Assembly: GCF_020283565.1 (NCBI RefSeq)
Contig: NC_060060.1
Span: 31,496,001 to 31,560,000 of the forward strand
Source: Trifolium pratense
Lineage: Eukaryota > Streptophyta > Magnoliopsida > Fabales > Fabaceae
Reading direction: 5' to 3'
DNA: 64,000 bases
Made by a program: the position numbers and the translations under genes. Below, in pieces: positions 54,394-64,000 of the stretch. The notes under the pieces are model-generated. The model saw only the letters and a program-made list of their open reading frames with translations, searched no databases and had not been told where the DNA came from. Numbering within the stretch: the first letter of the stretch is position 1; every line of letters starts with the position of its first letter.

Positions 54394-57300
54394 TCAGTTT
54401 AGGTCTATATTATCAGCATCAGCAGCAGGATCTGCAGTGGTATTGCTCATTTCCATCTTAATTGTTTCATCAATCCTCCTACCAGAATCATCATCTAATT
54501 CATCATCTATCATATCATCCTCTGCAACATTTATATCTTCCACATCATCATCTTCCTCATCATCTTCGTTATTGTTTCCATCAGGGATTTTCCTTTTCTT
54601 GGGACCATGCTCGAGCCTATGAGTATCCAATTCTTTGTCCATAGTTTCTTGTAAATTATGGTCGTTGTTTACTTTTCTTGCATTCCTTGCATTCTGCCAT
54701 CTCTCCAAATCCTTTTCAACATTAGCAAGATATTGGTCCCCGATTTGCTTTTGATACTCAGACAATTCCTCTCTTCTTGCATTCTTCCATTCAAGGAAAT
54801 CCTGCAAATGGCAACGATGGAAACTATGTCAAATAACAAGATAAATTTTAAAAGGCAATAATCCTGATCCAATGTGTTTGTGAGAATGCATTGACAAACA
54901 TCCATGTAATAACAAGTAACATCAAAACAAATGAAATGCCTATGTTTGGCAACCTCCTCTTTGCGCTTCTCAATTGACGCAGCATCTTCATCCAAGGGCT
55001 TTTTAGGCAAATAGTAGATTGGCGGTTCTGCTTTAGTCCTGCAAAAATACATTCAATCAAAAAACAGCCCAAAAAGATCAAAGAAAAACGTTTGTTCATC
55101 TAAAATCCAGCAATTAGCATGAACATCCAGTCATCAAATTGCTTCAATATTACAATTCACATGAACAGAAACTTATCTTCGTCTCAATAAAATGTGAATA
55201 TGGACACTTTTGGACCAAAATTAAAAATAACCTGCAGATCATTGCATGGTATACCGTTAGATACAATAATAGCTGTTCAGCTGTTGAACAAACTAGCTAA
55301 ATTTTTTGTCATGAATAGACTCTTGCCTAAAAAATTTACAGTTAATGGGGACAAACCTTATAAAATTGCTTAGTCTTTTATGATGCTCACTCCACCGAAG
55401 AAACAGTAACTCCAATTTCTTTTCTTCTGTCTTAGCAGCCACACGTGCTCTAAGAGTCTGATGAGAGTTGGGAAACAAAATAAAGGTATATAAAAACATT
55501 TATTAATGAAATCATAATGAAACTTTGTGAATATGAGGAGCAAAGAATAGTTATCATTAGATAGCCTACCAAATCCCTCCTCCGTTTTTCAGCAATCTGT
55601 TCACGTTCTTCTTTCCTGAGCCTTTCACTTTCTTCCCGTGCTTTTTGCTCAGCCTGTGAAGGAGTCCAAGGGATTTTAGATTATTATGAAGCTTTGGATG
55701 TTAGCGCGAGAGAAAGAGATAGAGAGAAGACAAAGTGGTCAGAAACAATACTTTACTGCTTCATAGAAATTGTAAGCACAGTAATAAATGGTACATTTGA
55801 CTTTGGCACAATATTTACAAGTCTAATTTAAAAATGGCAGAATGTGCCATAGTCTTAACATTATTCTGATAATTTTCAACTTGTCCAACAAAATTGGCAC
55901 CAAGTTAATCTATAACATCTATACATGATATTCCATGAATCTTTTGGCGGGTCCAACAAAATTAGCACTAAGTTAATCTATAACATCTATTATCTATACA
56001 TGATATTCCATGAATCTTTTGGTGGGTATGTATATCATTGTCAAATAAATGTACATGTTTGCCACTAAAAAAACTTATAACATCCTTGTTTGGACACGGT
56101 AAAATGAGTTCGTTCAACTTAATGGAATTTTTTAATCCCAACTATCATCTATCTTAATATTGTATGCACTATGTAGTCTTTAAAAGTTCAACATAAACTT
56201 TGATAGCCAAATGTACAAGTTAGGCAAAAACAAAAGGAGGGAAGTACTAGACCTGAAAATAAGGGATGGCAAAGGGATATGCTCCCTAACATATTAATCT
56301 TGTGCATATTCAAAGAAATAACAAGAAACGTGAAAAAGAACGCATTATCTCACAAAACTGATTTACATACAGAACCATTTAGACATGATGTGGCTAGTTT
56401 GCTTAAAAAAAGATAAAAACATATTATGTGCTCTCCTGAATCCTGCCTAAATGAAAGTCCCAAATTGTAATTTATACCCACTGCCTATCAAAATCTACCT
56501 ACTAGAACATATCAAATGAGTATTTCTGCAAAAACAAATAATCCAAACTATGATGTATTCATCAAATTGTTTCACCGAGTCTTTACAAGAGATTTCAAAT
56601 AATATCAATAAGGGCAATGGCTAAGCATAAATTTATCAGTTATCAATAAAGGTATATTTCATAATTATAAATATCCTTAAACAAAGTGGATTGAGTTAAT
56701 TATTTTCATGTGAAGAATATTCATATAAAAATGGGCACGAACGAACTTACTCTCTGCAAAGAATTGGATCTTCGCATGAATGCCTCTGTTCCTGAGAGTT
56801 GCTTATCTTCCTTTCTGAATTTCTGACAGTTCATAACAAAAGAAAAATATAAATGAAATTAGAGAAGAGGGGGGGAATATAAATGTACATGGTAAAAAAA
56901 CAAGTGAATTGAGCTTAGAATATACGCAACAACCTAGGAGTGTGTTTAAAACCAAGTAGTAAAACTAACATTACCTCCAGAGTTCCCAAAAGCTGACCCA
57001 GCATTCTTTTGTTTCTATTAACCAAGCTTGGATCCTGGTTCTTGGGCAATACCCTTGGAACATGTTCTGTAGTAGGAACCTCGGAAGCCTTACATGAATA
57101 ACAGGCTATCATATTAGATATAAATTTCAAAGCAACAATCATCATTGACCAAGAAAGTAAGTCATTTATTACATTTACCACCTTCGAATTTCTTTGATAG
57201 CCGTCTCTTCTAGACATTCCACTTTGGTGAGAATTAAAATGGTTCCCATCACTCTGAGCAAAGGTAGAGTTCCCATTTACACCTTCGCTAGTTGAATCCT

Positions 57301-58738
57301 TTATGTTTCCAGCATCAGCATCTTCAGGCAACTCCCCATCACCAACCTTCATTCCCAACCAAGATATACAGTTAAAAACAAGGTTGTCAGAATCGTGTGT
57401 TTGCTTTAAATCGAAATAGGATAATAAGATTGCAAAACCTAAAATCGCAACCAAAATTAACAGATTCTACTCAATTAATTTTGTAGAATTGAAAGGGGAA
57501 AGCAAGATCACAAAATAAAAAATCGCAACCAAAATCGAAAGATTCTACTCGCATATTATAATATTATATATATATTATAAAGTGCAACTACTCAAAGTTT
57601 GAATTCTTAAAACAACCGAGTTTCAAAGTTTATCCGTTTATATTTAAACAAGCAGGGTCGAAAACCTCAAACCAGGATATCTTTTACCCATTCAAAAATC
57701 ACAAACAAAACAAAAATCGGTAGAATCCATACAGAACCGCACGATTTTACTGGGATTTTGCTTTGATTTAGGATTCTACTCGGGATACAGATCCTTTAGG
57801 GTGAGCAAAATCGCAGGATTTCATGATTCTACTCGCAATTTTGATAACAATGGTTAAAAATACACTTATATTTCCCCTTTGAGTTAAGTGGTTAGGAAGG
57901 CACAAAAATACAGGCACGACATTAATGGTTATGATTTAGGACCCCTTTTTTTAAAGATTATAAAAATAAAAATAAAAAGTGATCTTGGCATGCAATAATT
58001 TATACTCTATTAATTTATAGAGATATTTAAGAAAAACATAAACTATTTTGTGTTTACTTAATTTACCATAACAAAAATAACTTTTTTACAGAATCATCTT
58101 TCAACAATGGTTTTCAAGAAAAGCTACTCAAACAATTTAAGCAATTAAGACGGTAACAAACATGTCCTTAAATTATCAGACAATGCACACTACTGCATTT
58201 GAATTTTCAACAAACACACACATAATCTATAATCTATTCTAATTAAAGGAATCAGATTTTAAAACAAAACATGGACATTAAAATTAAGTGAAATACCTTA
58301 ACAACAGCAGATGAAAGTCGACGTTTAGCAGGAGGTTGATCTTCAGAATCATGATTATCTCCTCCCTGATGGAAAAAACAAATCAATTGAATTAGAATTG
58401 AGATTAATTGAATTAAATTGAACCCTAATTAACAATAACAGAGGAAATAGACTCACAGGACGAATAAAAGGACGTTGGCGAATAGAATTATTGCGGTTAA
58501 TAGGAGCCGATAAAGCACCTTTGCGAAGGCCACGAGGATCTCGAAGCCTCTCATTTATCTGAATGCAAAATCAAAGAACCATGAATCAAATTCAATATAA
58601 TGTAAATGTATACATCTAGAGAGAGAGAGAGAGTATGGAGAAATTATGATGAACCTCGCGTTGTTGACGAAGAAGCTCATCAATCTCGTTACGGAGTTCT
58701 TGTTCGGTTTTCTCCGCCGCCGCCACCGTACTCGCCAT
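54394..58738 (-). CDS. Pinin/SDK/memA-domain protein, ten exons
   Basis: Exons (minus): 58655-58738, 58457-58558, 58297-58365, 57182-57346, 56975-57088, 56751-56822, 55570-55653, 55357-55457, 54954-55038 and 54394-54801. They sum to 1284 nt = 427 residues plus stop, all GT-AG. The N-terminus 'EQELRNEIDELLRQQREI' and 'NERLRDPRGLRKG' is the pinin start. The pinin/SDK/memA domain (about 140-330) holds 'NRNKRMLGQLLGTLEKFRKE', 'EQIAEKRRRDL', 'LLFLRWSEHHKRLSNFI' and 'IYYLPKKPLDEDAA'. The C-terminus is acidic (EDDEEDDDVED). Pinin is a nuclear-speckle, exon-junction-associated splicing factor in animals; the plant homologue (At1g15200-like, from memory) is little studied. Intron 3 holds a MITE. The exon 4 donor could also lie 3 bases further. 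Confidence 0.93.
55885..56027. repeat. 68-bp tandem duplication in a pinin intron
   Basis: tccaacaaaattggcacca and its variant tccaacaaaattagcacta begin at 55885 and 55953. Each runs through ttaatctataacatctat to atgaatcttttggcgggt / ggtgggt. The second copy has a small internal gain (tatctat). Confidence 0.85.
57379..57852. mobile_element. hAT-like MITE in pinin intron 3
   Basis: A 474-bp element beginning caaggttgtcagaatcg and ending attttgataacaatg, imperfect inverted ends of the caaggttgtcaaaatcg type. It is flanked by the 8-bp duplication gttaaaaa at 57371-57378 and 57853-57860. The inside repeats gattctactcg and aaaatcgcaaccaaaat phrases. No coding capacity. It begins 32 bases beyond the intron 3/exon 4 boundary. 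Confidence 0.8.
58616..58633. repeat. (GA)n microsatellite
   Basis: agagagagagagagagag in the first pinin intron, 20 bases from the exon 1 donor. Confidence 0.8.
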
Positions 58739-59171
58739 TGGTGTCAGTGAGAAGAAGAAAGAACGAGTTTCTGTTCTCACTGTCCTTGCGATTACTAAAC
58801 CCTCACAATTCTCAAACGCATATCATACTTTTTATTTACTTTACTGCACACTTATAAACCTTTCTAGATTTAGTTAGGTTTGGTAAAATTGTAACTTTGT
58901 TTTGTCATTTATCTAAGTTTTTTTTTTATATCAAGTTACTAATCATTTATTTTCTAAACAGAAAATTATGTAGAAAAAAATTTTGGTTTTTAGTTGATGC
59001 AGTTAAATTATGTAGTTTTTTTTTGTCAATAAGTTAGCGACTATAATTTCATCTTTTTAAAATGAATAAGTGGGAGTATAAGATTTGAACCTCGGTCTTT
59101 ACATGAATCGAACCTCAATCACTTCAATAATTTGCAATGTCTTTATCAATTGAGTTATGATCACGGGTGGT
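58739..59171. other. Pinin 5' flank
   Basis: Promoter side of the pinin gene. Near 59090-59160 a gaacctcg...atcgaacctcaatcac...caattgagttatgatcac stretch looks like degraded tRNA-derived repeat (a GGTTCGA-like box B on the minus strand). No gene. Confidence 0.4.
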
Positions 59172-59180
59172 TAATTATAG

Positions 59181-59659
59181 GGTTAAATACGTTTTTGGTC
59201 CCTATAGTTTCTCATAATTTTGATTTTAGTCCCTAAAGATTTTTTTCATACTTTTTAGTCCCTAAAGTTTTTTTCGTCAATCTCGTGTATACTTTCACAT
59301 TTTTGAATGGTTTTTTTTATTCATGTTTATAATATTTTAAGAATATCTCCGATAAAAAATTAGAATTTTTTTAACATAAGACGAATTATTTAAGAATCTT
59401 TACGTGCAAAAACCTAAAAAAATCATATTTGATTCATATTTTGTTAAAAAAATTTAAACTTTTGTAAGAGATTCATATAATATACTAAACATGACCGGAA
59501 AAAAATTAAAATTTAAAATGGTAAGCACGGGCCGAATGAAAAGTAGGGACTAAAAACATTGACAGAAAAAACTTCAAGGACTAAAAGTGTGAAAAAACTC
59601 TTCAAGGACTAAAATGAAAATTCTAGGAAATTATAAGGACAAAAAAACATATTCAACCC
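59181..59659. mobile_element. Mutator-like MITE, 'ggtccctatag' family
   Basis: A 479-bp element. It begins gggttaaatacgtttttgg and ends with the near-complement attcaaccc. The arms contain repeated ttttagtccctaaag phrases and their complements. It is flanked by a perfect 9-bp duplication ttaattata at 59172-59180 and 59660-59668. No open frame. This is a common legume repeat type. Confidence 0.88.
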
Positions 59660-59727
59660 TTAATTATATTCAATAAAAAGTTAATTTATATATTAAGATG
59701 GATGAATGCAAGTTTTACATCACCATT

Positions 59728-59990
59728 GCAGGTCCAACAACACTTCTATAAGTTTGGCAAAGTAGCAAACGATAGAAAAAGCAAGGAATTTTGGCATATC
59801 ATTTGCTTGACAACGATATAGATTATTTGGCGTGTGCGAAATAATACATTGTTTAGAGGTGAATGCATCGATGTATCTTCTATAATGGACAAAATTATTT
59901 ACTGATTAGGAATCAATATTAATTTAGCTTTTCTGATTGGTGTAGCAATCCTTTAGCTTGCTTCCAATGTATCTAAGACGTATGTTCTTG
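59728..59990 (+). pseudogene. LINE C-terminal remnant
   Basis: Reads, with stops, 'VQQHFYKFGKVANDRKSKEF', 'WHIICLTTI', 'IIWRVRNNTLFRGECID' and then 'DWCSNPLACFQC'. The W..I...TIW.IW..RN...F pattern followed by DWC.NPL.CF is the zinc-finger/RVT tail of plant LINEs. At least two in-frame stops, and no upstream RT domain. Confidence 0.6.
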
Positions 59991-59999
59991 AATCGTAAA

Positions 60000-61202
60000 A
60001 GTTGAGTACCCCTTTTACTCATTATAATTCAACTTTCATTAAGGAGATCATTTGTCAAAACGGCCATTAAGCTTAGTTTCCTATTATTGTTTTTTTTTTT
60101 TGAGAAAAAAGTTTCCTATTATTGTTGTTGATCATGTTTTTATTCATTTACATATTCTTTGTTAGGATATTCATTTACATATTCTATTGTAATGTTTCAT
60201 GTTGTAGGTTCTAATGTCTAGCCTTTAACTTAATAAATTTAGGTCTTGATTATAGAAAAATAAAAACTCAAATTTAACGTTGTTAAGATAATTATTAAAC
60301 TTCACCCATGGACTACATCGAAATAGTAAAGCATCAACACTCAAGGCTAACCATTAAATTACAAAGGTAAAACATCAATATTGAAAATGTTTATTGCACT
60401 TTATGTTTTAAATAATACAAATATTTATTTTTGAAGAAAATATTTATATTGTCATAGTATTGACATGAATTCTAAAAGCTCACTCGTAACAGCATTATTT
60501 AAAGGTCTTGTTAACATGTGCCCTTAGGGCAAATGTTAAGATATACCAAAATAGAAATTCAACATTTAATGATACAAGAAATTTAATGCTTCAAAAGTCA
60601 AAATACACAAATTAACATTTAATAATTTCTATTTTTGCTTCCTTAACATGTGCCTTAAGGGCACAAGTTAACATTCTCCTATAAACTATAGTATTAACCA
60701 TAGCATTATATAAGATTTTATAAACATACTACTACTAGTATGGTACTGTTTACTATTACTCATTTCATCATCATATAAATAAATGTCAATCAATTTATAT
60801 TGATTGAGATGTGTCAGATATCAATTTCCACGTAATAATCATTTATTACCTTGCTTTTTTGGGACAGTGGTTTGCTGTCCCTGGGTGGAACTAGCTTGTA
60901 TGTTTCTAACAAGAAAGCCTACAGTTAGTCAAGTTACATATATTTACACAAAACTCATTTCAAACTAAAATTAGCAGTCAAGGTGAACTAAAAGATTCAA
61001 ACTCCCTAAAGAATAATGAAATCCCTGTTTGTATGCCCCTCCTTCAGGGTCAAGAATAAATAAATTGAACCGGCTGTCAGAAATTCTTATTGTAGGGTTC
61101 TTGTTTAGTGAGTTGACTTGGTGAGTTGGGATTAGATGAACCCTTTTAATGCAATTCAACACCGAGTGGTTGTAGAGGCGACCTCTCGTTGGGCTTGAAA
61201 GG
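60000..61202. other. Intergenic, separase 3' side
   Basis: AT-rich with no gene. Contains the small inverted-repeat element listed at 60511-60671. The segment just below 61203 is the likely separase 3' UTR (minus strand). Confidence 0.45.
60511..60671. mobile_element. Small inverted-repeat element (161 bp)
   Basis: Left arm ttaacatgtgcccttagggc pairs with the right arm, whose complement is ttaacttgtgcccttaaggc, about 20 bp with a few mismatches. The inside is AT-rich. No convincing target duplication, so the exact ends may be off by a few bases. Confidence 0.65.
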
Positions 61203-64000
61203 CTAGCTATCCTTTTTACTCCAAATTCCGGTTGGAACACCATAACATATGGGAGATGCCCCTGTTAAGAAAGGAAGGACGCAAACATTACGTGCCTGGC
61301 CCATGAAAGCCCCAATTTTGCGTCTATGGCTGCAGTTGTTCTTAGGTGAATCAATCTCATGCAACTCTTGTGATTTCTTCTTTGGGACTTTTCTCTTTGC
61401 TCTACCCTTGCCACCCTTCAAATTCATGGCCTCCAATTCTTCTGATAGTAAGTTGCACTGTAAGCATTGCATTGCAACTTCAGATCTTTCTTTCAACCAG
61501 GCATCAAACATAGCCTTGCCAAATCGATCTATATCCTTGTCTGTTACATCCCATAGATTGGCAACAATGGATGGAGAACCAGCCAGCAGATATGACAAGG
61601 GAACACCTTGCGGCGCATAGCTTCCATGTAAGGTCAATGAACCACTGCTGCACCCCATCAGAAGTGCGGCACCACATTGCTGTAGTTTCTGAATCTTATG
61701 CCTGGGAATGTATTGTACTCCTGCAAAGATATACAATTCAACCGCCCTTATAAATATAAGACTCACATGGAATGACAAATATAATGTATGCATTATGTAT
61801 TATTTTAGATGTGTTTTCTGAAGCTTTACCACTTCCATGCCCAAAATATATAAAAAGGTCATGGCTTTCCAAAGCAGAAGCCAATTCTTGGACTGTGGGT
61901 TCAGAACCTGCCTTTCCCTGTAAAAGTAACATGATGAGAGAAGATGACATGTTTATTCACTACTAGACTTGTAGATAAAACAATTAGCAGGAATATAAAT
62001 AAGACATAAATATTCTTCATAGATATTATCAAATAACTTTTAACAGATGCAATACCTCAAGGTTTTGATCTCTAAAATAATTTTCAAATACAGTTTGAGT
62101 GTACTTGAGATCACCAGCTGGATTTAATAAATAAAAAGCATCCAGAGGATCTATAGAAGGAAAGGGCACCAAATTCCTTCCCACTTGTTCTTTGTGGTTG
62201 TTGCCTTTCTCAAGAACAGCGGAGATGCTACTAATTGAAGGCATGCGATAAACTTCCTGGTTCCTTAGTATGGGCAAATTTTCCCAAGGGAGCATCTGTT
62301 GCAGCAGTGGAGTTTTGTTATCGAAGTCCCAATCATTTAAAAAGTAGAACGTAATGCTTCAAACTATTTCAAAACAACATAATAAGGAAGTCAGAAACAG
62401 TTGATTTACCTGCACCTCAGAATCCAACACAAGAATTACAGGCTCTCTATTCACAGAGTCATCCACTTCCAGCGCATTTAAGGCTTCATTTATTAGTTCA
62501 GAAGCAACCTCTAATGACATTAATTTATTGGCCGCATTTAAAAATATCCCACTCTTTGCTTCATCACAATAGCCTCCTTTAGCAATGTAGCAGTCTTTCT
62601 TTGAGCATAGCAGTGAAAGCAATGTCTTTCCTTCACAATCATATTTGGAGCCTCCAAGAATAATTTTAAGAAGGCCCTCATTTATATCCAATTTGCACTT
62701 AGATCTTAGATCATTTACAAGATTTTTAAGCACCAAGTCAAAGTTTTTGCAATTCAGCCATTCTCCAAGAAGCAAGCATTTCCAAGAACCAAACCACAAA
62801 TCTTCAACATTCCTGGTAAAGGAGATATAACAATTAGTTTCTATTTTTCATTGACAGAATAACAATTAGTTTCTTTAAGGTTAAAACTACTTCTACCCTG
62901 TCAATGATGTCAGCGTGATACTGTTGTTTAAAACTTGAAGTTTGTTAGTAACGAGTTTATAAAGTGAGTGTTCCATAGTTGTTTAACTACAGAGAAAGGA
63001 TGCAAAATATGCACGGTGCAGTTTTAAATCAAAGTCTGCAAATTGATGAAATCGTACAAAAGTAACGCACCTCAGAAATTTATCAAGACGACGATCAAGG
63101 TTGGTTCTCTGCTTCCACCATAATATCCTATTCTCTTGTGTCTCTTCAAAACGAGACGATGATGTCAAGTAATTCTCTTCCAAAATGGTTCTGAAGGCTG
63201 GTGCAATGTCATCAACCGTTGTAAAACCCCATGGACAATGCCAGACTTTATTAGGTTTCTCACACATTTGAAAAAAGTCTGAACTCAGATCACCCTCATC
63301 TGAAAAAGGTGATGAACAGTTATAAATTGTCAAACATCATGAAATTTATAAGTATAATTTTGATATGATGTTACTTTGTACCAACAGGAGCTATATACCT
63401 TGTAAAATAGAATCCAGTGGCAACAACATCACAACAGGTTCGGTCTTAAAATTCAGTCGTGAAACCAACATCCATGCTCGAACACATGCAGGATAAGGCA
63501 ACAACTCCTGCAGCAAACTACTATATTCACGTTCGAGCAAACTTATGCTGATTATGGTTGTGAGTGGAAGACCGGCAATAAACTTCTTCACATATTCTGC
63601 AAGATCTATGGTGGAATCAGGTGCAGTCCTGCAACACGAAAAAACATATACAATTATAGTATTGCTTCAGGTTGTATTTTAATTGATTCATTTCTTTATT
63701 ATGCAATAACGACAATTTTTACCTTAGTAAGTCAACTGTGACTTCTTTGATGCAAGAAGATCCAGTAACAGATGGATCCTGAAATAGAAATTGATTAATT
63801 TAATGGGTAATTTGTGCCTGTCATATATATCATAAATGCAGCATACAGCATTGAACATGAAGCAAGAAATCCTAGGATGCATTTGATTCGCTAAAATATG
63901 AAGGACTGGACAGTATTAAAATACAAACTCCACGTTTGATTTTAAAAGAGATTATTGAACATAGAAAAACAAAATATGAAGCATGTGACAAATTCCTTTA
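61203..64000 (-). CDS. ESP: Separase, C-terminal catalytic part (gene runs off the window)
   Basis: Minus-strand exons visible: 63723-63778, 63399-63628, 63071-63299, 62410-62812, 62056-62295, 61830-61917 and 61203-61720 (stop). The 5' part lies beyond 64000. Separase is the caspase-like (C50) protease that cleaves the cohesin kleisin at anaphase and in meiosis. Both catalytic residues are present in order: His in '[10 protein letters not shown]' (end of the 61830 exon, Gly split by the intron) and Cys in '[11 protein letters not shown]' in the last exon. Other conserved parts are '[15 protein letters not shown]', '[20 protein letters not shown]' and '[20 protein letters not shown]'. The last ~70 residues are basic ([11 protein letters not shown]). 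The open catalytic frame suggests a functional gene. Confidence 0.93.

Noticed and set aside
54383..54861. Plus-strand Ser-rich frames opposite the pinin 3' exon
   Set aside because: Complement of the acidic pinin tail; shadow frames.
61249..61620. Plus-strand open frame opposite the last separase exon
   Set aside because: Shadow of the separase catalytic exon.

Overview
This is nuclear DNA from a dicot plant, most likely a legume close to Medicago. The supports are long AT-rich intergenic DNA, GT-AG introns, plant-only families (BAHD acyltransferase, fasciclin-like AGP, NHL/LEA_2, SWEET), tRNA-derived SINEs and many small MITEs. No bacterial, organellar or viral genes, rRNA or CRISPR array were seen. 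The species name is an inference.

Layout. (1) 0-10.3 kb: an intact BAHD acyltransferase (5890-7284, minus) beside two pseudogene fragments of a relative, one abutting a WD40 gene fragment. Around them lie four copies of a dispersed repeat, three of them carrying scraps of a nucleostemin-like GTPase gene. (2) 10.5-11.5 kb: a single-exon FAS1/fasciclin-like protein. (3) 11.5-15.3 kb: AT-rich intergenic DNA. (4) 15.3-45.7 kb: a complex tandem array. Its parents are a small unrecognised gene ('gene 1', 15362-15685), an intact five-exon COP9 signalosome subunit 8 gene (CSN8, 16721-19728, minus), an intact TATA-binding protein gene (TBP, 37409-40743) and a two-exon NHL/LEA_2 gene (42199-45731, minus). 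Between CSN8 and TBP are two duplicated blocks (about 21.4-27.7 and 27.8-32.7 kb). Each holds a TBP promoter, 5' leader and exons 1-2 fused to the 3' end of gene 1, followed by decayed CSN8 exons. The first fusion is open for 101 codons; the second has a 5-base insertion and a premature stop. (5) 46-54 kb: LINE and other transposon remnants and a decayed SWEET transporter gene with a purine-rich minisatellite tail. (6) 54.4-58.7 kb: a ten-exon pinin-like gene (minus). (7) 61.2 kb to the window edge: the catalytic 3' part of a separase gene (minus).

The most notable biology is the birth of TBP/gene 1 chimeras by tandem duplication. Duplicating an interval that begins inside gene 1 and ends at the exon 2/intron 2 boundary of TBP would join the TBP 5' part to the gene 1 3' part, as seen. 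The intact genes otherwise do unrelated nuclear and cell-surface work: protein deneddylation (CSN8), general transcription (TBP), splicing-linked functions (pinin), cohesin cleavage (separase), wall/AGP (FLA) and membrane-anchored NHL. They do not form a pathway. Exon boundaries were deduced by hand from splice signals, reading-frame closure and family knowledge.
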